Source of the DNA: Culturomica sp.
GTDB lineage: Bacteria > Bacteroidota > Bacteroidia > Bacteroidales > Marinifilaceae
Length of the DNA stretch: 64,000 nucleotides
Direction of reading: 5' to 3'
Assembly: GCA_031271755.1 (NCBI GenBank)
Contig: JAISVB010000030.1
Span: forward strand, 1-64,000
The translations under genes were made by a program, and so were the position numbers. A model generated the notes under the pieces. That model had not been told where the DNA came from and did no database searches. It saw only the letters and a program-made list of their open reading frames with translations. This document shows, in pieces, positions 8,734 to 18,309 of the stretch (within the stretch, counting starts at the first letter, position 1; every line of letters begins with the position of its first letter).

Positions 8734-11049
8734 TTAGTTCCTGCGATTAAAACCGTCGATCTGGTAAAACGCCTCGGAAGAGTGATCTCCCAGCAGGTAT
8801 TTCGCAAAATGGAACCACATCTTCCGGATGTAAAACTGCTGTTGAATACCGGAAAAACCGTGCCGCTGACCGGGCAATACCACAAAATCGAAGTTCTTAC
8901 CCGCCTTGATCAAAGCATCGGCCATACGCAGGGTATTTCCGGGATGGACGTTGTTATCGATATCCCCCGTGACCAACAGCAAATGCCCTTTAAAATTACG
9001 CACCAACTCCTGATTCGTCGGGATCTTAGCCGTGAAGGTGATCTCCTCCCGGTCTCCGTTCACACTGTCCTTCACCGTTTTTTTCTTCTCCTTCACCCCG
9101 TGATGAGTCTCCCCCCACCACCGGTTGTAAATGTTGTTATCGTGATTCCCGGCAGAAGAGACGGCTGCCGTATAAAAATCGGGGTACGTACACAAAGCCG
9201 CCGTGGACATAAAACCACCCCCGGAATGGCCGAAAATACCGACTTTGGTCAGGTCGATAAACGAATAGCGGTCCGCCAACTGTTCCAGTCCGTATTTATC
9301 GTCCGCCAAAGCATAATCCCGCAAATTATCATACCCGTAAGTATGGTACCACTTGTCCCGGTAAGGGCTTCCCCCCCGGTGCCCGAAATTCACCACGATA
9401 AAACCGAGTTGGGCCAGCGCCGTATTGTATCCCCCGGAAGCACTGAAAGCGAGTACGGCAGCCTCCATCTGAGGCCCCGGATAAACGTAGGAGATGATCG
9501 GATAGGTACGGGTAGAATCAAAGTCAAACGGTTTCCACATCACGCCGTACAGATCCGTCACCCCGTCCTTTGCCTTGACGGTAAACCGCTCCGGCATCTG
9601 CCAGCCGGTTTCGTACAAGCGCTTCAGATCCGGGCGCTCCAACTCCATGATCACCTTTCCTTCCCGGTCCCGCAACACGGCGCGGGGTTCCAGATCCACC
9701 CGGGAGTAGTTGTCCACTAAGAAACGGCAGGATTTCGGCATGTGCACCTGGTGCTGGGCGTCCTCCGGCGTCAGCAATGTCTCTCCCGTCCGGTCGATGT
9801 GCGCTTTGTATACCCGTACATAGTAGGGATTCACCCCTTTTTCCCGGTCGTACCCCTCAAAATAAATAGTCCGGCCGCTTGTATCGGTCGCTAAGATCTT
9901 TCCGGCCACCCAGTTCCCGCCGGAAGTGATCCTGTTTTTCAACTCCCCGCTCTTTCCGTCGTAGTGGTAATAGTGCCCCCACCCTGTCCGCTCCGACCAC
10001 CAGATCAGGTCTTTTCCGTCGTTCAGGATCGACAGGTGGTTCAGTTGTTCGTTCAGATACGGTTCGCCCTTTTCGTAAATCAACACTTTCACCGCTCCCG
10101 TTTCGGTATCCACCACCCCGATCTCCACCTCGTCCTTGGTGCGTTTTCTTCTTTCAAAATAGAGGAAAGAGGATCGGGAGACCGCACTCGTGTAAACCCG
10201 GATCCCCTGATCCTTCCATTTGCCGATGTCCAATACCCGCTTTGCCCAGCTTCCCGTATCGATGACCGACAGTTCGGGGGTTCCAACCTCTTTGTCTCCG
10301 GGCAACGGATACCGGTACTCCTCCAATTTCGGCTCTTTGTCCGTCATATTCACGATCCAGAAATCTCGCACCTTGCGGTTGTCGTACCGCACCACGCTGA
10401 TCTTCTTAGAGTCTTTGAACCATTGCGCCCTGGAACGCAGGCGCTTGCTGCTGGTATCCCGCTCGTTCGAGGCATACGAGAAAAAACGCTCCCCGTCCGT
10501 TGTAAGCCGGATCTCCGTCGAATCCGCATCGCCGTTCCGCATCACATACAGGTCGTGGTTCCTGGCAAACAGAATATAAACGCTGTCCGGCGAATAAGTT
10601 CCCCAATTGATCCGCTCTTTTTTCGGTACCGTATCCGTTTCGGTCAGCACCCCGGAAACGGTATTATAAGCAAACCGTTTCTTGTCCGCTGTAAAAGTAA
10701 ACGTCACTTCGTTTTTCTCAAACTCAATGTCTGTAATGGGCAACGCCCGGTAGTTGTAGGGCTTGGAAGTCAGCCTGGTCAACTCTTCCACCAGGTGACC
10801 GTTGTCAAACAGCGGTTTTTTCTCCCGTTTGGCCGGATCCACAAAATAGTAATGCGTCCCCTCGCCGGTCTTGTATAAAAACCAAAATTTATCGCTGTTC
10901 TTCAAAAAATGGGGTTGTACCGATAAAGACCCCATCTCCGAACCGATCAACCGGAATTTTTCCGCCTGGCGGTAATCGGCTTTCCCCGTCTGTCCGTAAG
11001 TCACAGAAATACAAAACAATACAAATACTGTGAAAAATAATCTATACAT
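8734..11049 (-). CDS. Exported S9 family peptidase (dipeptidyl peptidase IV type)
   Basis: This encodes a 771-residue protein starting at the ATG at 11049; the frame is open further upstream but that extension would bury the signal peptide (1-19, ending VTYGQ). An N-terminal beta-propeller (about 60-480) precedes an alpha/beta hydrolase domain. The catalytic triad is visible by comparison with DPP IV: S609 in GHSGGG, D698 in GDIDNNVHP and H730 in GQRHGFSG. Such enzymes release N-terminal dipeptides, commonly after proline, in the periplasm and feed peptide fermentation. The gene is divergent from 11160. Confidence 0.92.
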   Translation of the reverse strand: MYRLFFTVFVLFCISVTYGQTGKADYRQAEKFRLIGSEMGSLSVQPHFLKNSDKFWFLYKTGEGTHYYFVDPAKREKKPLFDNGHLVEELTRLTSKPYNYRALPITDIEFEKNEVTFTFTADKKRFAYNTVSGVLTETDTVPKKERINWGTYSPDSVYILFARNHDLYVMRNGDADSTEIRLTTDGERFFSYASNERDTSSKRLRSRAQWFKDSKKISVVRYDNRKVRDFWIVNMTDKEPKLEEYRYPLPGDKEVGTPELSVIDTGSWAKRVLDIGKWKDQGIRVYTSAVSRSSFLYFERRKRTKDEVEIGVVDTETGAVKVLIYEKGEPYLNEQLNHLSILNDGKDLIWWSERTGWGHYYHYDGKSGELKNRITSGGNWVAGKILATDTSGRTIYFEGYDREKGVNPYYVRVYKAHIDRTGETLLTPEDAQHQVHMPKSCRFLVDNYSRVDLEPRAVLRDREGKVIMELERPDLKRLYETGWQMPERFTVKAKDGVTDLYGVMWKPFDFDSTRTYPIISYVYPGPQMEAAVLAFSASGGYNTALAQLGFIVVNFGHRGGSPYRDKWYHTYGYDNLRDYALADDKYGLEQLADRYSFIDLTKVGIFGHSGGGFMSTAALCTYPDFYTAAVSSAGNHDNNIYNRWWGETHHGVKEKKKTVKDSVNGDREEITFTAKIPTNQELVRNFKGHLLLVTGDIDNNVHPGNTLRMADALIKAGKNFDFVVLPGQRHGFSGIQQQFYIRKMWFHFAKYLLGDHSSEAFYQIDGFNRRN

Positions 11050-11159
11050 AAAGAAGTTTGTTAAAAATAAGACGCCTGCATATTGTTTGCAATAGTAGGG
11101 AAAAAGATTGAAAAATACTATTTTTACCGCGAAATAACCGTAATTCAACCACGATCCCC

Positions 11160-11711
11160 ATGCTGTCATACGCTTACCTGTCCCCACACACGGAGGAGAA
11201 AGCAGCCGAAATCCGGCGGCGGATCCGGCGGTTACAAAACGGCGGCACCGTGGAGAGCCTCCGGCGCATCGGCGCTGACACGTCCGGACAGATCGGCGCC
11301 GGTTACGTATCGCTCCGGGAACTGGCCGGCCGGTATGCACCGGAGGAAGCCCTCGCCACCCTGCTGTGGGGAACCGGGCAACGGGAAGAACAGATCGTTG
11401 CCTGTCTGCTGTTTCCGGACACTTTAAATAAAGAAAAAATTACCCAATTAGCAGACAACTGTAGCAGTTTGGAGGTGGCCGAATACTTCGGTTCACTGCT
11501 CCTTTCCCGCAGCAAAGCGTTGGCGGAAATCGCTCCGGAGTTCGGGAATTCCGGAGTGCCGGCCCGACAGGTCGCAGCCCTGACGGGATGCGCCCGGCAT
11601 TTGCGTCTGAACAGATCGAATCCCCTGATTACCCAAGCGTTTTTTACCTCGCTGGCCAACCGGAGATATCCGGAAAAATACGCAGAACTTGTCGCCTCCC
11701 GGTACCGGTAA
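11160..11711 (+). CDS. AlkD/HEAT-like alpha-helical protein, tentative
   Basis: This encodes a 183-residue, apparently all-helical cytoplasmic protein. The central stretch (ATLLWGTGQREEQIVACLLF) and the following helices resemble the HEAT-like repeats of DNA alkylation repair proteins of the AlkD type. It is shorter than typical AlkD (about 220-240 residues), and I cannot identify a catalytic aspartate. It lies alone, divergent from the S9 peptidase and followed by pckA. DNA repair is only a suggestion; a structural comparison would decide. Confidence 0.5.
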   Translation: MLSYAYLSPHTEEKAAEIRRRIRRLQNGGTVESLRRIGADTSGQIGAGYVSLRELAGRYAPEEALATLLWGTGQREEQIVACLLFPDTLNKEKITQLADNCSSLEVAEYFGSLLLSRSKALAEIAPEFGNSGVPARQVAALTGCARHLRLNRSNPLITQAFFTSLANRRYPEKYAELVASRYR

Positions 11712-11799
11712 GATTTTTCCGTTTTCAGCAGATTTGTAAATTAATGTTAAAGAACAACTTTTATACCGGAATATCCTCCGGATAGTGGAAAATCTTTTC

Positions 11800-11807
11800 T
11801 ACTTTTG
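11800..11807 (+). promoter_or_regulatory. Putative -7 box (TACTTTTG) for pckA
   Basis: TACTTTTG fits TAnnTTTG and predicts a leader of about 46 nt before the pckA ATG at 11860. The -33 position does not contain TTTG. Confidence 0.55.
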
Positions 11808-11859
11808 TCAATATTACGGAAAAAAAGTGTTAATATCTTATCATAACAAGCAAACAACT

Positions 11860-13464
11860 ATGGCAAAATTGGATCTAAGCAAGTACGGAATTACCGGAGT
11901 GACGGAGATTATTTACAACCCGTCGTACGACGAACTGTTCAAAGCCGAAACCGCCCCTTCCCTGACCGGATACGAAAAAGGACAGGTGACGGAAATGGGA
12001 GCGGTAAACGTCATGACCGGCGTCTACACAGGGCGTTCTCCCAAGGATAAATTCTTTGTGATGGACGATACGACCCGCCACACCGTGTGGTGGACTTCCG
12101 ACGAATACAAAAACGACAACAAACCCATCACCGAAGCGAGCTGGAAGGTATTGAAAGGGCTGGCTACCAAACAGCTCTCCGGAAAGAAACTGTACGTGGT
12201 GGACACCTTCTGCGGAGCCAACGAAAATACCCGCCTGAAGATCCGCTTCATCATGGAAGTGGCTTGGCAGGCTCACTTTGTAAAGAACATGTTCATCCGG
12301 CCGACAGAAGCGGAATTGGCCCAATACGGCGAACCCGATTTCATCGTGATGAACGCCTCCAAAGCCAAAGTGGAAAATTACAAAGAGTTGGGACTGAACT
12401 CGGAAACAGCAGTGGTGTTCAACCTGACCGAAAAAATACAGGTGATCCTGAACACCTGGTACGGCGGAGAGATGAAAAAAGGGATGTTCTCTTACATGAA
12501 CTACCTGCTTCCGCTCAAAGGGATCGCGTCTATGCACTGCTCCGCCAATGTAGGCCAGGCCGGTGATACGGCGATCTTTTTCGGATTATCCGGAACCGGG
12601 AAGACAACCCTCTCCACCGATCCGAAACGCGCGCTGATCGGCGACGACGAACACGGCTGGGACGACCACGGCATTTTCAACTTCGAAGGCGGCTGCTACG
12701 CAAAAGTCATCAACCTCAGCAAAGAGAACGAACCGGACATTTACGAAGCGATCAGGCGCGATGCCTTGCTGGAAAACGTAACAGTGGACGCCCACGGTAA
12801 AATTGATTTCAACGACAAATCGGTGACCGAGAACACCCGTGTCTCCTACCCCATCTACCACATCAAGAACATTGTAAAACCGGTTTCCAAGGCGGGCCCT
12901 GCCAAAAAAGTGATCTTCCTGACGGCGGATGCTTTCGGCGTATTGCCTCCCGTTTCCAAACTGACACCGGAGCAGACCCAGTACTACTTCCTGAGCGGAT
13001 TCACTGCCAAACTGGCCGGTACCGAAAGAGGGATCACCGAACCGACCCCGACCTTTTCCGCCTGCTTCGGCGCCGCTTTCCTCTCCCTGCACCCCACCAA
13101 ATACGGGCAGGAACTGGTAAAACGGATGCAGGAATCCGGAGCGACGGCTTACTTGGTAAACACCGGCTGGAACGGCACCGGCAAACGGATCTCCATCAAG
13201 GATACCCGCGGGATCATCGACGCCATCCTGAACGGTTCTATGGACAAAGCGGAAACCGCTTCCGTACCGTACTTCGGCTTGGCGATCCCCAAAGCGCTGC
13301 CGGGTGTCGCCACAGAGATCCTGGATCCGCGCAACACCTACGCCAACGCCGCCGATTGGGACACCAAAGCCAAAGACCTGGCCGGCCGCTTCATCAAGAA
13401 TTTCGAGAAATTTACCGGAAACGACCACGGCAAATCCTTGGTCAAAGCCGGCCCGAAACTCTAA
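11860..13464 (+). CDS. pckA: ATP-dependent phosphoenolpyruvate carboxykinase
   Basis: PckA interconverts oxaloacetate and PEP with ATP/ADP; in fermenting Bacteroidota it often runs in the CO2-fixing direction to make oxaloacetate for fumarate reduction. The 534-residue product has the ATP-type signature: GLSGTGKTT (242-250) as kinase P-loop, IGDDEHGW (260-267) and YTGRSPKDK (56-64). The ATG at 11860 is preferred to an in-frame ATG at 11785, which would overlap the -7 box. A hairpin terminator follows. Confidence 0.97.
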   Translation: MAKLDLSKYGITGVTEIIYNPSYDELFKAETAPSLTGYEKGQVTEMGAVNVMTGVYTGRSPKDKFFVMDDTTRHTVWWTSDEYKNDNKPITEASWKVLKGLATKQLSGKKLYVVDTFCGANENTRLKIRFIMEVAWQAHFVKNMFIRPTEAELAQYGEPDFIVMNASKAKVENYKELGLNSETAVVFNLTEKIQVILNTWYGGEMKKGMFSYMNYLLPLKGIASMHCSANVGQAGDTAIFFGLSGTGKTTLSTDPKRALIGDDEHGWDDHGIFNFEGGCYAKVINLSKENEPDIYEAIRRDALLENVTVDAHGKIDFNDKSVTENTRVSYPIYHIKNIVKPVSKAGPAKKVIFLTADAFGVLPPVSKLTPEQTQYYFLSGFTAKLAGTERGITEPTPTFSACFGAAFLSLHPTKYGQELVKRMQESGATAYLVNTGWNGTGKRISIKDTRGIIDAILNGSMDKAETASVPYFGLAIPKALPGVATEILDPRNTYANAADWDTKAKDLAGRFIKNFEKFTGNDHGKSLVKAGPKL

Positions 13465-13492
13465 TCCGGACACCGGTACCCAAATCTACCCC

Positions 13493-13520
13493 AAGGGAGC
13501 CTTCACCGGCTCCCTTTTTT
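13493..13520 (+). terminator. Intrinsic terminator after pckA
   Basis: AAGGGAGCC pairs with GGCTCCCTT around TTCACC, ending in a run of six or more T. Confidence 0.88.
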
Positions 13521-13558
13521 AGTTTCCCTTTCCAACAGGCCGGAAGTGGACGGCATAC

Positions 13559-13587
13559 AAAAAAAGCGGCCCGTTCCCGAACCGCTC
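13559..13587 (-). terminator. Intrinsic terminator after lpxA
   Basis: On the minus strand AGCGG...CCGCT forms a short stem with a loop of about 12 bases, followed directly by seven T residues. It lies 34 bp past the lpxA stop. Confidence 0.65.
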
Positions 13588-13620
13588 TTCTCTGTCTTGT
13601 AAAAACAGGTATGATTTTGT

Positions 13621-14403
13621 TTATCCCTGGTGATACCCCTTCATGATCCCCCGTTTGCTGTTCCGGACAAACAGGATGATCTCGTCCCGTTCCCTGGAGG
13701 CCGGCATCTCTGCTTCGATCCGTTCGATGGCGTCGGAGTTGTTCAAGCCGGACTGGTACAGGATCCGGTAGATGTCCTGGATCTCGTTGATCTTTTCGTT
13801 GGAATATTCCCGGCGGCGCAATCCGATGGAGTTCACTCCTGCATACGCCAAGGGCAAACGCCCGGCCTTCACGTACGGAGGCACATCCTTTCCGATCAGA
13901 GAACCGCCCTGTATCATCACGTGTTTTCCGATGTGTACGAACTGGTGCACGGCGCTCATGCCGCCCAGAATGGCAAAATCGTCCACCACCACTTCCCCGG
14001 CCAACTGGCAGGCGTTCGTGATGATGCAGTTGTTGCCGATCTCACAATCGTGCGCAATGTGCACGTACGCCATGATCAGGCAGCTATTACCGATCCTTGT
14101 CACCCCTTTGGCCGCCGTTCCGCGGTTCACGGTCACACACTCCCGGATGGTTGTGTTGTCGCCGATCTTTACAATGGATTTTTCTCCCTGAAATTTCAGA
14201 TCCTGCGGTACGGCGGCGATCACCGCTCCGGGAAATATTTTGCAGTTTTTTCCAATGTGCGCGCCTTCCAGAATGGTCACATTCGAACCGATGCGTGTAC
14301 CGGCCTCGATAACAACATTTTTATCTATGGTTACGAACGGTTCTATAACCACATTGTCTGCAATCTGAGCTTCCGGATGAACGTATGCCAACGGTTGTTT
14401 CAT
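13621..14403 (-). CDS. lpxA: Acyl-ACP--UDP-N-acetylglucosamine O-acyltransferase
   Basis: LpxA puts the first 3-hydroxyacyl chain on UDP-GlcNAc in lipid A synthesis. The 260-residue product is a left-handed beta-helix of hexapeptide repeats (about 1-190), with the catalytic-histidine segment AYVHIAHDCEIG and a C-terminal helical domain from about 195 (RREYSNEKINEIQDIYR). It is the last gene of the lpxD - lpxC/fabZ - lpxA cluster, 49 bp after its predecessor, and is followed by a terminator. Confidence 0.96.
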   Translation of the reverse strand: MKQPLAYVHPEAQIADNVVIEPFVTIDKNVVIEAGTRIGSNVTILEGAHIGKNCKIFPGAVIAAVPQDLKFQGEKSIVKIGDNTTIRECVTVNRGTAAKGVTRIGNSCLIMAYVHIAHDCEIGNNCIITNACQLAGEVVVDDFAILGGMSAVHQFVHIGKHVMIQGGSLIGKDVPPYVKAGRLPLAYAGVNSIGLRRREYSNEKINEIQDIYRILYQSGLNNSDAIERIEAEMPASRERDEIILFVRNSKRGIMKGYHQG

Positions 14404-14452
14404 GCGTATTGTATGTTTAGTGATTATTTTTTTCAGCCTGCAAATATAGCCA

Positions 14453-15853
14453 TTAGTTCTTGGTTTTTGCTACCTGAGCCATAAATTCTCCTTCGCAAAC
14501 CAATTTTTTCCCGACAAAAGCAAACCCTTTCATGGTGACAATTCCCCGCTTCACCGGCGCCAGCGTGATCAGCTTAAACACCAGCGTATCGCCGGGCACC
14601 ACCTTCTGGCGGAACTTCACATTGTCGATCTTCATGAAATAGGTGGAGTAATTTTCCGGATCCGGCACCTGGCTCAGCACCAAAATACCTCCGCATTGCG
14701 ACATCGCCTCCACCATCAACACGCCGGGCATCACCGGCTCCTCCGGGAAGTGGCCGACAAAGAACGGTTCGTTCATGGAAACGTTCTTCACCCCGATCAC
14801 CTTGTTGTCGGTTACCTGGAACACTTTATCCACCAACAGGAAAGGAGGCCGGTGCGGCAACAGTTTCCGGATCTTGTTGATGTCCATCAACGGCTCCGCA
14901 TCCAGATTCAGGTCGTGGGGATAGGCATCCTCTTTCTCCAACGCCTGTATCGCTTTATACACCTGCTGCGCCATAGCGGTATTGGCTTTGTGGCCGGGAC
15001 GCTCTGCAATGACCCGCCCCTTGATGAAACGGCCGCACAAAGCGAGATCTCCCAGCACATCCAACAGTTTGTGCCGGGCGGCTTCGTTGTCAAAATAGAG
15101 GCTCAAATTGTTCAGGATCCCCTGATGGATCTGCACATCCTCGTAACCGAAAATTTTCTGCAGGCGGGCCACTTCCTGTTCCGGGATCTCCCTGTCCACG
15201 ATCACAATGGCATTCTCCAGATCTCCTCCCTTGATCAGGTTATTGCCGGCCAGATACTCCACCTCCCGCAAAAAAACAAAAGTCCGGCAGGGAGCGATCT
15301 CCGCCGCAAAGTCGGTTTCGCCTTCCGTAAAATTGGCGTATTGCATCTTCAAATAAGGAGAATCATACCCCACCATCACATTTACACCATACCCGCTATC
15401 AGGCAACAGGGTAATACGGGTGCCGGTATCCGGACAGGTGTACTCCAACTTCTCCTTCACCTCAAAATAGCGTCGCTCCGATTCCTGTTCCTGCACGCCG
15501 GTTTTCCGGATCGCCTCCACATACAGGCGGGCGCTGCCGTCTAAGATCGGGAACTCCTCCCCGTTCAATTCGATGGTACAGTTGTCCACGCCGCTGCCGT
15601 AAAGGGCAGCCAACGCATGTTCGGCCGTAAATACTTTCACGCCCTCCTTTTCCAGACAGTTCGAACGATCTGCAAATTTAGCAAAAGCCGCTGTCGCCGG
15701 AATGGCCGGATCCCCCTCCAGATCCGTCCTGACTATCGTATAACCGCTATTTTCCAACGCCGGCTTAAAAATCGCCTTTACCTCCTGGCCGGTATGAAGA
15801 CCTTTTCCCTGTAAAGAAAATTCACCTTTTAACGTATGTTGTTTTACTGACAT
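14453..15853 (-). CDS. Bifunctional LpxC deacetylase - FabZ dehydratase fusion
   Basis: The 466-residue protein joins two enzymes. Residues 1-300 are LpxC, the zinc deacetylase that commits UDP-3-O-acyl-GlcNAc to lipid A; zinc ligands H79, H261 and D265 and the catalytic H288 (ERPGHKAN) are visible. Residues about 318-466 are FabZ, 3-hydroxyacyl-ACP dehydratase, with GHFPEEPVMPG (H368) and E382. The two compete for hydroxyacyl chains, so fusion could balance lipid A and fatty acid synthesis. This fusion is known in Bacteroidota. Its ATG overlaps the lpxD stop by one base (TAATG). Confidence 0.95.
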   Translation of the reverse strand: MSVKQHTLKGEFSLQGKGLHTGQEVKAIFKPALENSGYTIVRTDLEGDPAIPATAAFAKFADRSNCLEKEGVKVFTAEHALAALYGSGVDNCTIELNGEEFPILDGSARLYVEAIRKTGVQEQESERRYFEVKEKLEYTCPDTGTRITLLPDSGYGVNVMVGYDSPYLKMQYANFTEGETDFAAEIAPCRTFVFLREVEYLAGNNLIKGGDLENAIVIVDREIPEQEVARLQKIFGYEDVQIHQGILNNLSLYFDNEAARHKLLDVLGDLALCGRFIKGRVIAERPGHKANTAMAQQVYKAIQALEKEDAYPHDLNLDAEPLMDINKIRKLLPHRPPFLLVDKVFQVTDNKVIGVKNVSMNEPFFVGHFPEEPVMPGVLMVEAMSQCGGILVLSQVPDPENYSTYFMKIDNVKFRQKVVPGDTLVFKLITLAPVKRGIVTMKGFAFVGKKLVCEGEFMAQVAKTKN

Positions 15854-16884
15854 TATTTTGACTTTATGGTTTGTATTTCTTTTTCCAATTCCCTAATCTG
15901 TCCGTACAGGTCAGGCAGTTTCCGGAACAATACATAGCAACGCTGGTATTTGGAAGCATCGAACGCAGGCGCTCCCATGATCACGGAACCCGCTGCGACA
16001 TTGACGCCCACTCCGGCCTGGGCAGCCATCTTTACACCGTCCCCCAATTCGATGTGCCCGGCAATGCCGGCCTGTCCGCCGATCATGCAGTTAGCTCCCA
16101 CCTTCGACGTACCGGCCACTCCCACCTGCGCCGCCATCACCGTATGCGCTCCGATCACAGCGTTGTGCCCAACCTGGATCAGGTTGTCCAATTTCACCCC
16201 TTTCCGGATCACGGTCGATCCCATGGTCGCCCGGTCTATGCACGTGTTGGCGCCGATCTCCACCCCCTCTTCCAGCACCACATTGCCGATCTGCGGCACC
16301 TTGCTGTACGCCCCGTTGGAGGGGGCAAACCCGAAACCGTCCGCTCCGATCACGGAACCGGCATGAACGGTGCAGTTGTCTCCGATAACGCAATCATGAT
16401 ACACTTTCACTCCTGCATACAACACGGTGTTATCACCGATCCGGACGTTCTCTCCCACGTATACATGCGGATAGATCCGGACATTTTTTCCGATGCGGGC
16501 GCCTTTCCCGATGTAGGCAAACGCCCCGATATAGGGCTCCTCGCCGACCGTTGCTTCCGCATGCAAAAAAGAGGGTTGTTCGATGCCGGAAGGGCGGTAA
16601 CGCAAGCCGTCATACATCTGCAACAAGGCCGCAATGGCTTCGTAAGCGGACTCTACCCGGATCAGCGTACAGGAAACCGGCTGTGCAGGAACAAAATCCC
16701 TGTTCACCAAAACAACCGTCGCCTGCGTGGTGTACAGGTACCGCTCGTACTTCGGATTAGACAAAAAAGCCAATGTCCGGGGCTTGCCCTCTTCTATTTT
16801 GGAAACATCATCGACAACCGCTTCCGGATCGCCTTCCACCACACCGTTCAACAAAGAAGCGATGTCTTTCGCCTTAAATTCCAT
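15853..16884 (-). CDS. lpxD: UDP-3-O-acylglucosamine N-acyltransferase
   Basis: LpxD adds the second hydroxyacyl chain after LpxC. The 343-residue product has an N-terminal uridine-binding domain (about 1-100), a hexapeptide-repeat beta-helix (about 105-310) with IQVGHNAVIGAHT carrying the catalytic histidine, and a C-terminal helix (LPDLYGQIRELEKEIQ). I use the ATG at 16884; an in-frame GTG lies two codons upstream. It is the first gene of the lipid A cluster and its TAA overlaps the next ATG. Confidence 0.95.
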   Translation of the reverse strand: MEFKAKDIASLLNGVVEGDPEAVVDDVSKIEEGKPRTLAFLSNPKYERYLYTTQATVVLVNRDFVPAQPVSCTLIRVESAYEAIAALLQMYDGLRYRPSGIEQPSFLHAEATVGEEPYIGAFAYIGKGARIGKNVRIYPHVYVGENVRIGDNTVLYAGVKVYHDCVIGDNCTVHAGSVIGADGFGFAPSNGAYSKVPQIGNVVLEEGVEIGANTCIDRATMGSTVIRKGVKLDNLIQVGHNAVIGAHTVMAAQVGVAGTSKVGANCMIGGQAGIAGHIELGDGVKMAAQAGVGVNVAAGSVIMGAPAFDASKYQRCYVLFRKLPDLYGQIRELEKEIQTIKSK

Positions 16885-16901
16885 ACACACTAAAATTTGG
16901 G

Positions 16902-16929
16902 CAAATGTATAAAATTTTCTCCAAATGTA
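16902..16929 (-). promoter_or_regulatory. Two TACATTTG boxes upstream of lpxD
   Basis: On the minus strand TACATTTG occurs twice, at 16902-16909 and 16922-16929, exactly 20 bp apart. Either fits the -7 consensus TAnnTTTG; neither has TTTG at the usual 19-20 bp upstream, because the upstream copy lies only 12 bp away from the downstream one. They may be alternative promoters. Confidence 0.4.
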
Positions 16930-17065
16930 ACGTGGTATAGTTTCAACTTCTCTTCCTTTCAGCTACATTTCAATTCTCTCTCCTCTATCAAAATCCATGA
17001 TTTTACTTCTGAACAGGTATTTGTATTTCGCCTGCCTTCCGCCCGGTTAAATTAAATTCACTTAA

Positions 17066-18301
17066 TCAATCCCCTTGCTGTTCGTTGTAATTGATCTTTA
17101 CGGGGATTTGCAGCGGCTTCCCGTCCCGGATAATATCAAAGACAACAAACTCCTGTCCCCTGCATTGATCCTTCATTTCCTGTGACAAATCCGCGTGATA
17201 CCTCTCGTGGCATACCTCCCCATAAGGTATACCGTTTACTTTTACCAACTCATCTCCCTCCTGTAAACCGGCTTCCCGGTAGTAGTTCTCTTTGTAATCC
17301 GCCATTTTATTTATGACGTATCTTCCGTTCAGTACCAGCACAGAATAATAGAAACGAATGGGCAAGGGATTAGACACCCGCCGGAAGTTATTGACCGGCT
17401 GAAAACCCACCTGTTTATTTTTCATGTCGAAAAACAGATTGAAGCGCTTCAGGAAATTAAGTCCGAGCAAATATTGAGGCGCAGAGTCTTTATAATCGAA
17501 TGTATAAATACGCAAAGAGTCCATGGAAAAACGGTCAGACAGAGTGGCATTTACTGTGTAATAGCGAGTATACCTGTCTAAGAAACTTGTCCACACGGCA
17601 CCTTCCTGTTGATTGAAGAAAGTCAATTCCTCTGTAGGATATCCTATTACAATATCCCAAGTGGCGCCGGTATCAATAAAAAACAGCCGGTTAATCGTCA
17701 GCGTATCGCCATCCGCACATCGTATATGAAAAGGTAATTGCACGTACATTTGCCTGTCATTAGGATCAATCTTCTGTAAAGAAAACAGCGTCGTATTTTC
17801 AGGCATCTTAAACTGATCTGCAGGATGAATTTCCAAGTAACCGGATTCAAAATTTAATTCCCAGACATGCATGGAATCATCCCAGGGAATATCAAACATA
17901 CCGTCATAAAAATCACTGTTCATTTGTCTTTTCAAATCATAGATACTTGCGTAAGGGTATTTGATGGTGGTTGTTCCGATATTCAAACGTTGTTCCTTGC
18001 GAAATAGTAATGAAGGCACTCTTGCCCCTCCCCAAGAATTTCCAGCTTCGGTTCTATAACCAGTATCATTCGAAAACAAATTCGGACGGGCAATTACAAC
18101 AGAAGAGTCTATGGCAAAGCCTCCTCCCGTATCAAACATAAATTTTACCGCTACGCTGTCATTCAGTGTTACCGGAACAACTATTTTCCGATCTTCCGAA
18201 GGGATCGTAAAACAGGCTCGATTCGGGTGACTGTTTTTCTGCTTACAACTACCGGACAAAATGGCCAAAGCGGTCAGTAGTAAAAAAATGTATCTCTTCA
18301 T
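17066..18301 (-). CDS. Lipoprotein with two retropepsin-like aspartic protease lobes and a PDZ domain
   Basis: This encodes 411 residues from the ATG at 18301 (an ATG two codons upstream at 18307 is possible). The signal peptide ends in the lipobox LSGSC with Cys19. Two aspartic protease motifs are present: FMFDTGG (D57-T-G) and FFIDTGAT (D210-T-G). The second half ends in YLLGLNFLKRFNLFFD, the usual hydrophobic closing segment. A PDZ-like domain follows (about 320-405, GLQEGDELVKVNG). Two DTG lobes in one chain suggest a pepsin-like arrangement. It begins just after the stop of the DUF6624-type gene and is probably cotranscribed. The substrate is unknown. Confidence 0.8.
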   Translation of the reverse strand: MKRYIFLLLTALAILSGSCKQKNSHPNRACFTIPSEDRKIVVPVTLNDSVAVKFMFDTGGGFAIDSSVVIARPNLFSNDTGYRTEAGNSWGGARVPSLLFRKEQRLNIGTTTIKYPYASIYDLKRQMNSDFYDGMFDIPWDDSMHVWELNFESGYLEIHPADQFKMPENTTLFSLQKIDPNDRQMYVQLPFHIRCADGDTLTINRLFFIDTGATWDIVIGYPTEELTFFNQQEGAVWTSFLDRYTRYYTVNATLSDRFSMDSLRIYTFDYKDSAPQYLLGLNFLKRFNLFFDMKNKQVGFQPVNNFRRVSNPLPIRFYYSVLVLNGRYVINKMADYKENYYREAGLQEGDELVKVNGIPYGEVCHERYHADLSQEMKDQCRGQEFVVFDIIRDGKPLQIPVKINYNEQQGD

Positions 18302-18309
18302 AAACATAT

